Shown piece by piece: positions 46,089 through 55,126 of a stretch of DNA of 64,000 bases. A program made the translations under genes and the position numbers. Numbering within the stretch: the first letter of the stretch is position 1; each line of letters starts with the position of its first letter. Under the pieces are notes generated by a model. The model was not told the DNA's origin and did not search any database. It worked only from the letters and a program-made list of their open reading frames with translations. This DNA is from Mucilaginibacter rivuli. GTDB taxonomy: Bacteria > Bacteroidota > Bacteroidia > Sphingobacteriales > Sphingobacteriaceae. The DNA lies in the NCBI RefSeq assembly GCF_019391655.1, contig NZ_JAHXPQ010000004.1:526695-590694 (forward strand). Direction: 5' to 3'.

Positions 46089-46526
46089 CTATCTTTTAGC
46101 AGTAGCTTTTGGAGCGGCAGCTTTAGCTTTTGCAACCACTTTCTTTTCGGTAGCTGTGGCTTTGGTTTTGGCTTCGGCGGTTATAGTTTTAGCTTTATCC
46201 GTTGCTTTTTTAACGGTTTGGGTAGCTTTTGCTTTTGCCCCGGCAGTTGTGGATTTAGCTTTGTCCGTTGCTTTTTTAACAGTTTGGGTAGCTTTTGCTT
46301 TTACATCGGCAGCAGCTGTTTTAGCTTTTGCAGTAGTTGCGGCAATTTTTTTAGTGACTGTGGGTTTTTGGGCTGTCACCTTTTCTTTTATTGCATCAAT
46401 TTTTTCTTCAGTAACCTCTTTAAGGTCTTCGGCTTTATCTTTGGTATCATCCCAAAGGCTTTCTATGCTGTTTATAACCTTTTCGAAAAATCCTTTTTCT
46501 TCCGGCTTGTTGTCTGGAGTATTCAT
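46089..46526 (-). CDS. Histone H1-like lysine/alanine-rich protein
   Basis: The 145-residue protein has a short acidic helical start (about 1-45) and then a tail of Ala/Lys/Thr repeats: two near-identical 22-residue units (KATQTVKKATDKAK core) and further AKAK/ATA units up to the end. At DNA level the units repeat with a 66-bp period (about 46188-46302). Such proteins resemble the C-terminal domain of eukaryotic histone H1 and bacterial AlgP/HctB-like DNA-binding proteins. The tail is basic and probably unfolded. Function is inferred from composition only. Confidence 0.8.
   Translation of the reverse strand: MNTPDNKPEEKGFFEKVINSIESLWDDTKDKAEDLKEVTEEKIDAIKEKVTAQKPTVTKKIAATTAKAKTAAADVKAKATQTVKKATDKAKSTTAGAKAKATQTVKKATDKAKTITAEAKTKATATEKKVVAKAKAAAPKATAKR
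46188..46302. repeat. 66-bp tandem repeat inside the H1-like gene
   Basis: Copies beginning near 46188 and 46254 share almost all of 49 bases, giving a 22-residue protein repeat. Slippage here could change protein length. Confidence 0.75.
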
Positions 46527-46853
46527 AATTTTATTGATTTTAATTAATGTTACAATAACCCAATAGTTTGGTGTTTGTTTTAGCTTTCAATAACCAATGG
46601 CGCATACTTATTATTTTAATAAATTAATTTCTTTATTAAATAAATATTTGCGAGATTGGTAATATTATTCATTCCCCATTGAATAAGAGTGCCAATTAGA
46701 AGTTGCCGTTCGGATATTTAGATTAATCATTTGCTTTTTAGTACTGTATGCGCTTTTTACGCAAGGGTACTATGCATCTGCTGTTTAATAAGCTTTTTAT
46801 ACATAATAGCATTACTATTTATATCAATTATTATAAACCTAAATTTCTACGTT
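46527..46853. other. Divergent intergenic region, no gene
   Basis: This 327-bp AT-rich spacer between the H1-like gene and the M4 peptidase gene has no clear -7 box for either gene. A two-part hairpin lies at 46740-46771 (AGTAC and TGCG paired with CGCA and GTACT). The frame of the peptidase is open from 46731, but that part gives no sensible protein start. Confidence 0.5.
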
Positions 46854-49502
46854 ATGAAAACCTTTACTATGTTAAAAAAAGTTATGGTTTTAACCATAAT
46901 AGGTGCAAGCCAGCTTGCGCACGCACAATTATCAAAACCCAAAGTTGAAGTAAACAATAAAGGGCTTTATGCTAAAAATGTTGATTTTGGTGCTATACCG
47001 GATAAGGCACCCAATTTTACAAAAGGAGAAATTATTTTATATACCGATAGCCTGCACAGTAAAGTTATTAAAGCATCGCGCTTACTATCGCAAGAGAGCA
47101 ATGTAACTACCGGCTATAGTTACTATAAGTGGCAGCAAACTGTTAATGGCGTACCGGTTGAAAATGCCCAGTTAATACAGCATGTTAAAAATGGAAAATT
47201 AACATTACAGCGTGGTAATTGGGTACAGGATACCACACGGCTTTCAAATAGCAGTGCAAGCTTATCACCGGCAAATGCAATTGATAAAGCCTTACAGTAT
47301 ATTAACGCAAAAACCTATCAATGGCAAATTCCGGCCGAAGAGAAAAAGATACAGGAAATTAAAAAGAATGCATCAGCTACCTATTATCCAAAACCTGAAC
47401 TGGTTTATTATAGCGGTGAAGGGGTTGTTGATCCTTCAAATTTAAAGCTGGCCTATAAGATGGATATATTTGCACACTATCCGTTTACCAGGCAAATAGT
47501 TTTTGTTGATGCGAAAAGCGGAGCCATACTGGGTAAACGCGATTTGATTATTCCTACCGATGTTACAGGCACGGCGCAAACTGTTTATAGTGGTACACAT
47601 AGTATAACTGTAAATTACACGGGATCATATCCTTACCCAAGTACATATATTTTAAACGAAACTACCACAAGAGGTAACGGAATAAACACGTTTAATATGG
47701 GGCACCAGGGCGATATCAGCACCTATGCCTCAATACCTCAAAACAATTCAACAACATTTACTGTAGCATCGGGCTGGGGTGGCGATGTTCAATATTGTTT
47801 AGATGCACATTGGGGCCAGGAGCAAACTTATGATTTTTATAAAAACAATTTTAACCGCAATAGTATTGACGGAGCCGGCTATATCATTAACGGGTTTGTA
47901 AATACCGACTTACCATTAAACAACCCGGGATATCCAAATAGTATCAACGCCTTTTGGGATGGTACCGAAATGGTTTATGGTTGGGGTGGTACCATAGGCA
48001 CTACAACGGTTACACCCCTTGTAACATTAGATATTATTGGACACGAAATAACACACGGATTAACAGCGCATACTTCAAACCTTGCATACACTGGTGAATC
48101 GGGTGCTTTAAACGAAAGTTTTAGTGATATGATGGGGACGGCTATCGAGTTTTACGGAAATCCGGGTTCGGCAAATTGGACCATCGGCGAAAATATTGGG
48201 ATTACATTTCGCAGTATGGCCAACCCCAAAGCATACTCCCAACCTGATACCTACGGCGGAACAAATTGGCAAAGCACCAGTAACTCATACGATAATTACG
48301 GTGTGCATACCAATAGCGGTGTAGGCAACAAATGGTTTTACCTGTTATCTATGGGTGGGCAAGGCACTAACGATTTAAGTAACTCGTATTCGGTTATTGC
48401 CATTGGTTTGGCCAAAGCCCAGGCAATAGCGTATGAAACATTTACCCATTTAATGAGCACCGATCAATACATTGATTGCCGCACGGCAAGTATAGCAGCA
48501 GCGGCAACACTTTATGGGGCAAATTCATTAGAAGTAATAGAGGTTACCAATGCGTGGTATGCTGTTGGCGTAGGTTCGGCTTATCAAACTCAAATAAGTG
48601 GTACACCCGTGGTTTGCAGCACATCAGTATATTCGGTAAACAGCCTGCCATCGGGTGCAACCGTTGCGTGGTCTATTCCATCAGGTGCCGGGCCTGTACT
48701 GCAACTTGCTCAAAATTCACCATCAACCAATCAATTAACTATTACTAACCAACATTGGTATGGGGTAACCACAGTATTAACGGCAGTGGTAAGTGTTTCG
48801 GGCTCGGTAGTTGCAACGTATAATACCCCGATAATGAACGATAATAGTAATAGCATCTCGGCAAGTTATACGCAGGATGCCTGTACATTTTATGGTGTAA
48901 GCCATCCGGCACAAAGTGGGTATGCATCAACATCGCAGTCTACATTTGTGCACCAGGGCTGCATGGTGCACCTTAGTTTATATTTGCCCCCTAATAAAAC
49001 AGTTACGGTAGGATCAGGAGGAGGCACTCCCGATTATTTTTATTACTCGGGTGGTATCTTAAATTTCTCTTTACCAATAGGCTCGGGTGGGGTGCCTTTT
49101 TATTTCAACATCACCCCTACGGTAAACGATGGCTCCTGCTCAAGTTATTTGGTGTTTTTTACATACTCAAACAACCAAAATGCAGCTATGCGTTATAGCA
49201 TAGCCCCTAATCCGGTTGGCAACACCATGAATATTATTGCTAACGATAATGCCACCAGTACAAATTCGTTGTTATTGAAAACCGCTACACCCGAAAGTAC
49301 TGCCGCTGAACAAAAAAGAAAAAGCTTCCAGTTTAATGCTAAAATTTACGATGTGATACAAAACAAACTCCTGCTGACAAAGAAAAGTAACCCGGGAGAG
49401 ATGTTTCAAAATATCGATGTGTCATCGCTAAAACCCGGGTATTATGTATTGATTATTGAAGACGGTGATAAACCTAAAACCATTAACTTTATAAAAGAAT
49501 AA
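46854..49502 (+). CDS. Secreted M4 (thermolysin-like) metallopeptidase with type IX secretion signal
   Basis: The ATG at 46854 begins a normal signal peptide (ends AHAQ). The 882-residue protein has a propeptide (about 25-240, PepSY/FTP type), the catalytic domain with zinc motif HEITH (His397, Glu398, His401) and the third ligand Glu421 in GALNESFSD, then DNYGVHTNSGVGNKWFY with the catalytic His. The middle C-terminal part looks like immunoglobulin-like filler, and the last about 80 residues (YSIAPNPVGN start, VSSLKPGYYVLII end) are a type A sorting domain, sending it through the type IX system to the surface. Function: protein digestion outside the cell. Confidence 0.93.
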   Translation: MKTFTMLKKVMVLTIIGASQLAHAQLSKPKVEVNNKGLYAKNVDFGAIPDKAPNFTKGEIILYTDSLHSKVIKASRLLSQESNVTTGYSYYKWQQTVNGVPVENAQLIQHVKNGKLTLQRGNWVQDTTRLSNSSASLSPANAIDKALQYINAKTYQWQIPAEEKKIQEIKKNASATYYPKPELVYYSGEGVVDPSNLKLAYKMDIFAHYPFTRQIVFVDAKSGAILGKRDLIIPTDVTGTAQTVYSGTHSITVNYTGSYPYPSTYILNETTTRGNGINTFNMGHQGDISTYASIPQNNSTTFTVASGWGGDVQYCLDAHWGQEQTYDFYKNNFNRNSIDGAGYIINGFVNTDLPLNNPGYPNSINAFWDGTEMVYGWGGTIGTTTVTPLVTLDIIGHEITHGLTAHTSNLAYTGESGALNESFSDMMGTAIEFYGNPGSANWTIGENIGITFRSMANPKAYSQPDTYGGTNWQSTSNSYDNYGVHTNSGVGNKWFYLLSMGGQGTNDLSNSYSVIAIGLAKAQAIAYETFTHLMSTDQYIDCRTASIAAAATLYGANSLEVIEVTNAWYAVGVGSAYQTQISGTPVVCSTSVYSVNSLPSGATVAWSIPSGAGPVLQLAQNSPSTNQLTITNQHWYGVTTVLTAVVSVSGSVVATYNTPIMNDNSNSISASYTQDACTFYGVSHPAQSGYASTSQSTFVHQGCMVHLSLYLPPNKTVTVGSGGGTPDYFYYSGGILNFSLPIGSGGVPFYFNITPTVNDGSCSSYLVFFTYSNNQNAAMRYSIAPNPVGNTMNIIANDNATSTNSLLLKTATPESTAAEQKRKSFQFNAKIYDVIQNKLLLTKKSNPGEMFQNIDVSSLKPGYYVLIIEDGDKPKTINFIKE

Positions 49503-49524
49503 AAACATATTTCAATATGAATAT

Positions 49525-49559
49525 AAAAGAGCTTCGCCGTAAAGGCGAAGCTCTTTTTT
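49525..49559 (+). terminator. Rho-independent terminator after the M4 peptidase
   Basis: A 14-bp perfect stem (49525-49538 with 49544-49557), loop gtaaa, T-run at the end. Confidence 0.93.
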
Positions 49560-49682
49560 GCGTTTAAGCCTAAACATAATTTTTTAAGTTGTTATGCAAC
49601 CTTTGCTAAATACAATCGTCATAAATATAGCTTAAAACAATTAGGCCGTTTTTTGAATTATATAATTACATATACTACAACT

Positions 49683-50078
49683 ATGAAACGCTATTTAACA
49701 TTGCTCATTTTACCGATCTTGCTGCTGGCAACATCGTCATGCACCAAAACTTACCAAACAGTAACACCTAACCAAACGGTGTATGCCAATATTAGCAGCA
49801 CTACCTGGACCACTGCCGATGGAGGCAAAACCTACTCTGCCAAAATCAGCGTACCTCAAATTGATAGTTATTTTAATCAGCATGGCGCTGTTTTAGTTTA
49901 CGTAACCTTTGGTAATAACGTTTACGAACAGTTAAGTGAGGTTTACAACGGCATTGCTTATAGCTATAGCCATAATACGGGCCAGGTTGAAATTGATATC
50001 CAATCATCAAACGGTACATCGGTTATTACGCCGCCGGGTAGCTTAGGGGTTAAAATTGTGCTTGTAGAATCTATTTAA
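49683..50078 (+). CDS. Small lipoprotein of unknown function
   Basis: The 131-residue protein starts with a lipoprotein signal (lipobox ATSSC, candidate Cys20) and continues with beta-rich sequence: ISSTTWTTADGGKTYSAKI and VLVYVTFGNNVYEQL. The frame is open 10 codons further 5' from a TTG, but the ATG at 49683 gives the proper signal. I do not recognise a domain; it is probably anchored to the outer membrane. A bidirectional terminator follows. Confidence 0.75.
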   Translation: MKRYLTLLILPILLLATSSCTKTYQTVTPNQTVYANISSTTWTTADGGKTYSAKISVPQIDSYFNQHGAVLVYVTFGNNVYEQLSEVYNGIAYSYSHNTGQVEIDIQSSNGTSVITPPGSLGVKIVLVESI

Positions 50079-50098
50079 GGGATTTTAACGGGAAAAAG

Positions 50099-50128
50099 AA
50101 AGCCCCGCGATACTATCGCGGGGCTTTT
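50099..50128. terminator. Bidirectional terminator
   Basis: A 14-bp stem (50099-50112 with 50114-50127), GC-rich core CCCCGCGATA, with A and T at the ends. It lies between the lipoprotein gene and the anti-sigma gene, which converge. Confidence 0.92.
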
Positions 50129-50150
50129 TAGTACTGTGACTTAGTTGGGT

Positions 50151-50636
50151 TTATTTATGCTGTAGTTGTTGCATTTCTGTTTTTAATTGCTGTATCTGCT
50201 CTTGCGCCTGGCGGTTTTCGAGGTAAAAGTATATGGCGAACCCTAAAAATATCTTACCTAATACAAATACGGCTGCAAATACCCATTTCCAGCTTTTGTG
50301 TATACGCATGTGGGTTGATTCGGCCTCGACTTCGATATACTTGTTGCCGTTTTGGCTATGCCCGTTACCAGTAAAGTCTTTTACTTTGGGGGCATTATCA
50401 AATAATACAATTTGTTTATCAATATCATCGCTGATGCGGTTCCACATATCAGGCGGCGGGGTAACGGCCATGTAGCCTGCCAGGCGTTCCATATCAACTT
50501 CGAGCTCTTGTAAAGCACGCTCAATTTCGGGATGTTGCTTTTTTAACTGTAGAAGTTGCTGCGCTTCGGCCTCCGTAACAGCACCCAATACATACGACTC
50601 GAGTATACCGCTTTCTATGTATTCCTTAACTTTCAT
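50151..50636 (-). CDS. Putative membrane anti-sigma factor
   Basis: The 161-residue protein has a cytoplasmic helical part (1-110; ESGILESYVLGAVTEAEAQQL at the start, WNRISDDIDKQ in the middle), one membrane helix (about 117-138) and a short coiled-coil end (QAQEQIQQLKTEMQQLQ). The N-terminal pattern resembles the RskA/anti-sigma-like proteins that lack a zinc motif. It overlaps the end of the sigma-like gene by 11 bp. The assignment depends mostly on this pairing. Confidence 0.7.
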   Translation of the reverse strand: MKVKEYIESGILESYVLGAVTEAEAQQLLQLKKQHPEIERALQELEVDMERLAGYMAVTPPPDMWNRISDDIDKQIVLFDNAPKVKDFTGNGHSQNGNKYIEVEAESTHMRIHKSWKWVFAAVFVLGKIFLGFAIYFYLENRQAQEQIQQLKTEMQQLQHK

Positions 50637-51084
50637 GCTGTTGTTTGATAATGGCGAACGCCTCTTTTAACATTTTGTTGATGTATGCTTCGGGCTCACC
50701 CATTTGGGCAGAAAGCTGGGCTACGGTAGCTTTATGATAGTAAATACTACAAAATATATGTTTTTGGTTGGCCGTCATGTCGGCAAAGTACTTGTTTTTT
50801 GGATATTGCGTATCTGCAGGATCGCAGCTTTGCACGGCGCTGTAAAAGTGGGTAAGCTCGTTTTTAGCAAAGCGCCTTAACTGTAGCCAGGTGCCGCTGC
50901 CCGACCAATTGGTATCATTAAATTGGCGCGAAATGGTACTGAATACTTTTACAAGATAAGCTTCGGCAAGCTCCATATCGTTAACTACTTCAAAAATATA
51001 ACCCAGCAGCATACCTGCGTACTCTTCATAAAGGGCATGTACGCTTGTGGGTTTATTTTTTACAATTTGTGTTTGTTTGAGCAT
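50626..51084 (-). CDS. Divergent ECF-type sigma factor
   Basis: The 152-residue protein has a region-2-like N-terminus (HALYEEYAGMLLGYIFEVVNDMELAEAYLV) and a region-4-like C-terminus (HKATVAQLSAQMGEPEAYINKML). The region that normally carries the -10-binding residues reads WLQLRRFAKNELTHFY and is not typical, so DNA binding may be altered. The start at 51084 is chosen because a TAGGTTTG box (51098-51091, minus strand) lies 6 nt upstream and covers the further 5' codons. The partner anti-sigma gene overlaps. Function of the regulon unknown. Confidence 0.68.
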   Translation of the reverse strand: MLKQTQIVKNKPTSVHALYEEYAGMLLGYIFEVVNDMELAEAYLVKVFSTISRQFNDTNWSGSGTWLQLRRFAKNELTHFYSAVQSCDPADTQYPKNKYFADMTANQKHIFCSIYYHKATVAQLSAQMGEPEAYINKMLKEAFAIIKQQHES

Positions 51085-51245
51085 ACACAGCAAACCTAAA
51101 TAGGCAATGTAAACTTAGGGCATTGCCTGTCAATAATTTAATTTATTAGCATAGTAAAAATACAGTATTTTTAATTAAATGGAAAAAAATTATCAAATAG
51201 GGTGACTGTAAGTTGCTGCCAATTAATGGATCGGAAAACCGATAC

Positions 51246-51875
51246 TTAAATGATCTTGCGCTCGTAGGCGTATTTAAGCAGGCCAACTACTGTTTGCGTA
51301 TTTGTTTTACGGAAGATATTTTTGCGATGGGTTTCGATGGTGCGCTCGCTGATGAATAATAGGGCGGCAATTTGCTTATTGCTGAACTCACGTTCTATCA
51401 TGCGGATAATCTCGATCTCCCGATCGGTGAGGTGGTTGCCTTCCTGGTTATCTTTATAAGCCTTTACCAGTTGTTTGGTTATATCGGCTGTAAAATAATC
51501 GCCGCCGGCAGCTATCTTTTTTAGCGCCTCTTCCAACTCCTGCGTGCCTGTATTTTTAAGGATAAAGCCAGATACCCCGGCGTCGATCATTTCGCTTACA
51601 ATCATGCTATCGCCAAACATGGATAGGGCGAGCACCTTAATATCCGGGTGGTTTTTGCGAAGGTAGCGTGTCAGCTCAACACCACTCATACCGGGCATAC
51701 TTACATCAGTGAGTACAATATCTACCGGTATTGCTTTGAGCATATCGAGCGCTTTTTCAGGATCGTTGCTTACGCCGGCAATTTCGAATCCGGGGATGCT
51801 GTTGATGAGCAGGCTTAAACCATCTATCACCATTTGATGATCATCGACAATAAAGATCTTTTTTGCAGCCGCCAT
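51246..51875 (-). CDS. NarL/LuxR-family response regulator
   Basis: The 209-residue protein has a receiver domain (1-120, acidic Asp11/Asp12 and phospho-acceptor Asp57 in LTDVSMPGM) and a LuxR-type helix-turn-helix (about 145-205; LTDREIEIIRMIEREFSNKQIA). It starts 1 bp after the TPR-kinase stop and is therefore the cognate regulator. Target genes are unknown; the nearby beta-barrel and secreted proteins are possible targets. Confidence 0.94.
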   Translation of the reverse strand: MAAAKKIFIVDDHQMVIDGLSLLINSIPGFEIAGVSNDPEKALDMLKAIPVDIVLTDVSMPGMSGVELTRYLRKNHPDIKVLALSMFGDSMIVSEMIDAGVSGFILKNTGTQELEEALKKIAAGGDYFTADITKQLVKAYKDNQEGNHLTDREIEIIRMIEREFSNKQIAALLFISERTIETHRKNIFRKTNTQTVVGLLKYAYERKII

Positions 51876-51876
51876 A

Positions 51877-54138
51877 TTAAACTGAAGTTAAAGGTACATA
51901 AATAGCTACCAGTGTGCCCTTGCCGGGAGATGAAGAAAAATCAACCGTGCCTTTAAGATAAGCCAGCCTTGTGATGATATTTTTAAGGCCTATGCCCTCA
52001 AAGGTTTCTTTTTTATCAGTATTAAAGCCTTTGCCATTATCTTCCACCATGGCGCTGATGCCGCTTTCATCACGATCGAGCTGAATATCCAGGCGCGTGG
52101 CTTCGGCATGTTTTATCACGTTATTTACACATTCCTGCAGAACGCGGTACAATACAATTTCGGTATTATTGTCGAGTCGCTCGTTAAGCCCGGATGTTTC
52201 GAGCGTTACCTTTAGCTTATCGGCGTCTATCTTATTGATGAAATCCTTAACCGCGCTCGAGAGGCCCATTTTTAGCAGGATGTTCGGCATCATTTGGTGA
52301 GCAATGGTACGCACTTCTTTGCAGCTTTCATCAACCATGGCAATGGTTTTATCGGCCAAAGCGGCATCGTCTGCTTTAGAAAGGTCGACACGACCCAGCA
52401 GGCTGGCCAGGTTTAGCCTGACGGCCGAGAAGGTTTGGCCCACACCATCGTGCAGGTCGGCGGCTATACGTTTGCGTTCGCGCTCTTCGGCTTCTATTAT
52501 CCCTTTTGAGGCGATATTTTGCTGATGGATAACTTCGGCCTGTAAACGCGCTTCCTGCTTTAGTTTGTAGCGGTTGTAAAAGAGTGCGGCTAATATCAGC
52601 ACCATTAATAACGAGCCGCTTATAATGCCTATCATGGTGTTTCGTTTTTGGATAGCGAGCTGTTGTATTTTATTTTGCTTGTTCAGCAGGGTGATCTGTT
52701 GCTGTTTGCGTTCGGCCTCTAATTTTTTTTGAGTTAAGAGCGCCTGTTTTTTATCAAGATCGAGGTTTTGATTGGCTATGTGGAGCTTACTTTGTTCGAG
52801 CAACAATTGCTGGTTATCAACCTGAAGTTTGCTTTGTGTAAGTTTAAGTTGTTGTATAGCGGTTTGGTGGTTCAGTATTTCTATCTGCTTTTCTTTTTTT
52901 TCGGTTTCGTATTTGGTTTGGAGTTCGTTTACCTGTTTGCTGAGGCTAATATTGAGGATACTGTCTTTTAAAACAAGATACCTGTTGCGGTTAAACAAAG
53001 CAGCTTTAAAATTTCCGCGCGCCGAATCGAGGGTTGACCAATGGTTATATATTTCCGAAAAAATGTCTTTAGTATTGTTATTGGTTTTGGCGGCCAATTC
53101 TGCTTCGGTAAATAGCTTTTCGGCATCGTCATACCGGCCCAGCTTTGTTAGGGCGAAGGCTTTGTTTTGCTGTATCTGCGCTAAGAGCGAGAAATTTTTA
53201 GCCGTGTTTGATATCTCGATCGCCTTGTTTAAAAAGGTAATAGCCTGCACATATTTTGCCTGGCGAATGTAGATCCCGCCAAGGTTATTATAGCAAAACA
53301 ACAAGCCTTTCGCGTATTTAACCGCCGAAAATGATTCGATAGAAAGCTTAAGATACTTTTCGGATACATCGTACTGCAAAAGGTTGGCATAAACTATCGA
53401 TGCGTTAAGGTATACTACTCCAAGATTGAGCTGATCATTAATGTGTTTAAATATTGCAATGGCTTTATCATAGTAAACCAAGGCCTGGTTATAATTTTTC
53501 AGGTCGCGTAAAACATTGGCAATATTAATGGATATACGGCCATAAAGCACACCGTCCTTTAACTTATCCGCATGCTCTGCGGCTTCAATATAATAATTTA
53601 CGCCTTTTTCTTTTTGATCGAGATAGATGTAACAAGAACCCAGATCGATAAGGTCGGTGGCTAACTCCCTTGTGTTATTTTTTTCTTTGTGAATGGTTAG
53701 GGCCCTGCTAAAATAGCCTATCGCATCGGGTATTTTGTTTACTTGCTTATACATATTTCCGATAAAATTATAATTGCGCCCAATGGCATTATCATTTTTT
53801 ATGGAGACATACAATTGATTGGCCTGCCCCAGCGTGGTTAGGCTTTTACTGATGTTAACTTTAAGTGAGTGGTAAAGGCCTATAGCGCTCAGATGATCTG
53901 CTTGTCCTTTGATGTAATGTAGTTTTTCGGCGCGGGAGTTAGCATCCAACGCGTATTTATAAGTGAGTGCAGAATCTGTTTTTGCATAAACCAACGCGAG
54001 ACCATTTAAGGCATCTATTTTTTGCTTGGCCGCTGTGGCGGGATTAGCTACTACGGCTTTTAAACTGTCGACAGTTGTTTTATATTGAGCAATTCCCAAA
54101 AAGGGGCAAAGCAGAAAAAATAGCAACAGTTTTTTCAC
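51877..54138 (-). CDS. Sensor histidine kinase with N-terminal TPR repeats (HisKA_3 type)
   Basis: The 753-residue kinase has a signal peptide (1 to about 18), a periplasmic TPR array (about 25-400), a long coiled-coil stretch (about 400-500, many Q/K/L), one membrane helix (about 502-523) and a cytoplasmic kinase core: phospho-acceptor His563 in AADLHDGVGQ, the VLQECVNNVIKHA region and DNGKGF. HisKA_3 kinases pair with NarL-type regulators, and one is encoded directly after it. Such TPR kinases are typical of Bacteroidota; the signal is unknown. Confidence 0.93.
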   Translation of the reverse strand: MKKLLLFFLLCPFLGIAQYKTTVDSLKAVVANPATAAKQKIDALNGLALVYAKTDSALTYKYALDANSRAEKLHYIKGQADHLSAIGLYHSLKVNISKSLTTLGQANQLYVSIKNDNAIGRNYNFIGNMYKQVNKIPDAIGYFSRALTIHKEKNNTRELATDLIDLGSCYIYLDQKEKGVNYYIEAAEHADKLKDGVLYGRISINIANVLRDLKNYNQALVYYDKAIAIFKHINDQLNLGVVYLNASIVYANLLQYDVSEKYLKLSIESFSAVKYAKGLLFCYNNLGGIYIRQAKYVQAITFLNKAIEISNTAKNFSLLAQIQQNKAFALTKLGRYDDAEKLFTEAELAAKTNNNTKDIFSEIYNHWSTLDSARGNFKAALFNRNRYLVLKDSILNISLSKQVNELQTKYETEKKEKQIEILNHQTAIQQLKLTQSKLQVDNQQLLLEQSKLHIANQNLDLDKKQALLTQKKLEAERKQQQITLLNKQNKIQQLAIQKRNTMIGIISGSLLMVLILAALFYNRYKLKQEARLQAEVIHQQNIASKGIIEAEERERKRIAADLHDGVGQTFSAVRLNLASLLGRVDLSKADDAALADKTIAMVDESCKEVRTIAHQMMPNILLKMGLSSAVKDFINKIDADKLKVTLETSGLNERLDNNTEIVLYRVLQECVNNVIKHAEATRLDIQLDRDESGISAMVEDNGKGFNTDKKETFEGIGLKNIITRLAYLKGTVDFSSSPGKGTLVAIYVPLTSV

Positions 54139-54217
54139 GATCAGGGTTTACAGTGTAAGATAAAATTTAAATATGATAATCCGGACGATCCCGGTTAAAA
54201 AACAATAAAACCATATA

Positions 54218-54253
54218 GCAAAAGCCACCGCCATTACAACAGCGGCCTTTTGC
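54218..54253 (-). terminator. Likely terminator after the beta-barrel gene
   Basis: An imperfect stem (54218-54231 with 54242-54253; GCAAAAGG arm) lies just past the minus-strand stop codon at 54274. The tail on the minus strand is tttt-rich within the arm. Confidence 0.7.
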
Positions 54254-54273
54254 CCACTCATTCAAACTACCAC

Positions 54274-54894
54274 CTATTTTTTTATCCGGTAGCTTACGCC
54301 GAAGTTGAGGCCTGTGTAACCGTAGCCCAGTTCGGCAAAAGCGCCGAAGCTATCATTCAATTTGTAATTTGCGCCGGCATATATGCCGTAGTTCTCTTTA
54401 ATGCCAATGCTGGGCTCGTTAAGGCTGTAGGCATTGGCAGGTAATACCATGCGTCGCTCACTGTAAGCGGTCAGTCCAATAAAATCGGCGTGCACGTACG
54501 TGGCAATGGGGCCAAACGTGATGGGGGTGTAGTATTTCACCGTAACAAACAGGTTGTAGGCAGTAATATCGCCGGTATAATGCTCGGATGGAGATGAAGG
54601 GATAACTTCATCGCTGTGGAATTTGCTGTAGCCTAAAAAAGCGCCGACCGCAATATCCTGCCAAAGGCCTGTTTCTATACCCAAAATGAGCATTGGTGCC
54701 GAACCTTTGTAGTTTTGTTTGGCGTAGTTGTAATCTTGTTTGTTAAACTTGCTTGTTTGTAGGAAACCAATACCTGTTTTAAAGTAGATGTCGGTACTGC
54801 CGTGGTTCATTTTAAACTGCGCGCTGGCCGAAGCAGCCGAGAGGATGAGCAGCATGGCAGCAACCAACATGTTTGTAAAAGTTTTTGTGTACAT
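54274..54894 (-). CDS. Outer-membrane beta-barrel protein
   Basis: The 206-residue protein has a signal peptide (1 to about 25, ending ASASAQ) and amphipathic strands with frequent aromatic and glycine residues; the last strand ends LNFGVSYRIKK. It belongs to the general small outer-membrane barrel type. The ATG at 54894 is chosen over one 10 codons upstream because it gives the proper signal peptide. A CACCTTTG box with TTG 20 bp upstream is present at about 26 nt before the ATG. Confidence 0.8.
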   Translation of the reverse strand: MYTKTFTNMLVAAMLLILSAASASAQFKMNHGSTDIYFKTGIGFLQTSKFNKQDYNYAKQNYKGSAPMLILGIETGLWQDIAVGAFLGYSKFHSDEVIPSSPSEHYTGDITAYNLFVTVKYYTPITFGPIATYVHADFIGLTAYSERRMVLPANAYSLNEPSIGIKENYGIYAGANYKLNDSFGAFAELGYGYTGLNFGVSYRIKK

Positions 54895-54963
54895 AGTGAT
54901 TAGGGTTTGATTTGTGTATTGCAAAGGTGCCGCTGTGGCTATTGGCTAACAATGCCGTGATGT

Positions 54964-55059
54964 GGGTATCTTTACATGCGTGGTAGCGGGTATAGGCAAA
55001 AGCGCGGCTACAGCCTGATTAAAAACTACTTGCGGCACAGCACGTAGAGAAAGATACCC
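54964..55059. repeat. Imperfect inverted repeat, REP/MITE-like
   Basis: A 10-bp perfect inverted pair (54964-54973, GGGTATCTTT; 55050-55059, its complement) lies in the spacer upstream of the TIG gene. Beyond it both arms share a further CGTG-like stretch and the outer ends share GCTAAC, so the element may span about 54945-55070. No terminator tail. It could be a mobile palindrome. Confidence 0.6.
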
Positions 55060-55126
55060 TGCTAACGGTATTTTAGACTGAAGGCGTGATCTGCAATTTT
55101 GGGGACACTTATAATCACTCAAAAAA

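Noticed and set aside
46156..46566. Plus-strand hydrophobic frame opposite the H1-like gene
   Set aside because: It is the mirror of a Lys/Ala repeat; the Val/Ala/Phe-rich product follows from codon complementarity.
46731..46853. Extra 41 N-terminal residues for the M4 peptidase
   Set aside because: The frame is open, but the residues are not protein-like and the ATG at 46854 gives a proper signal peptide.
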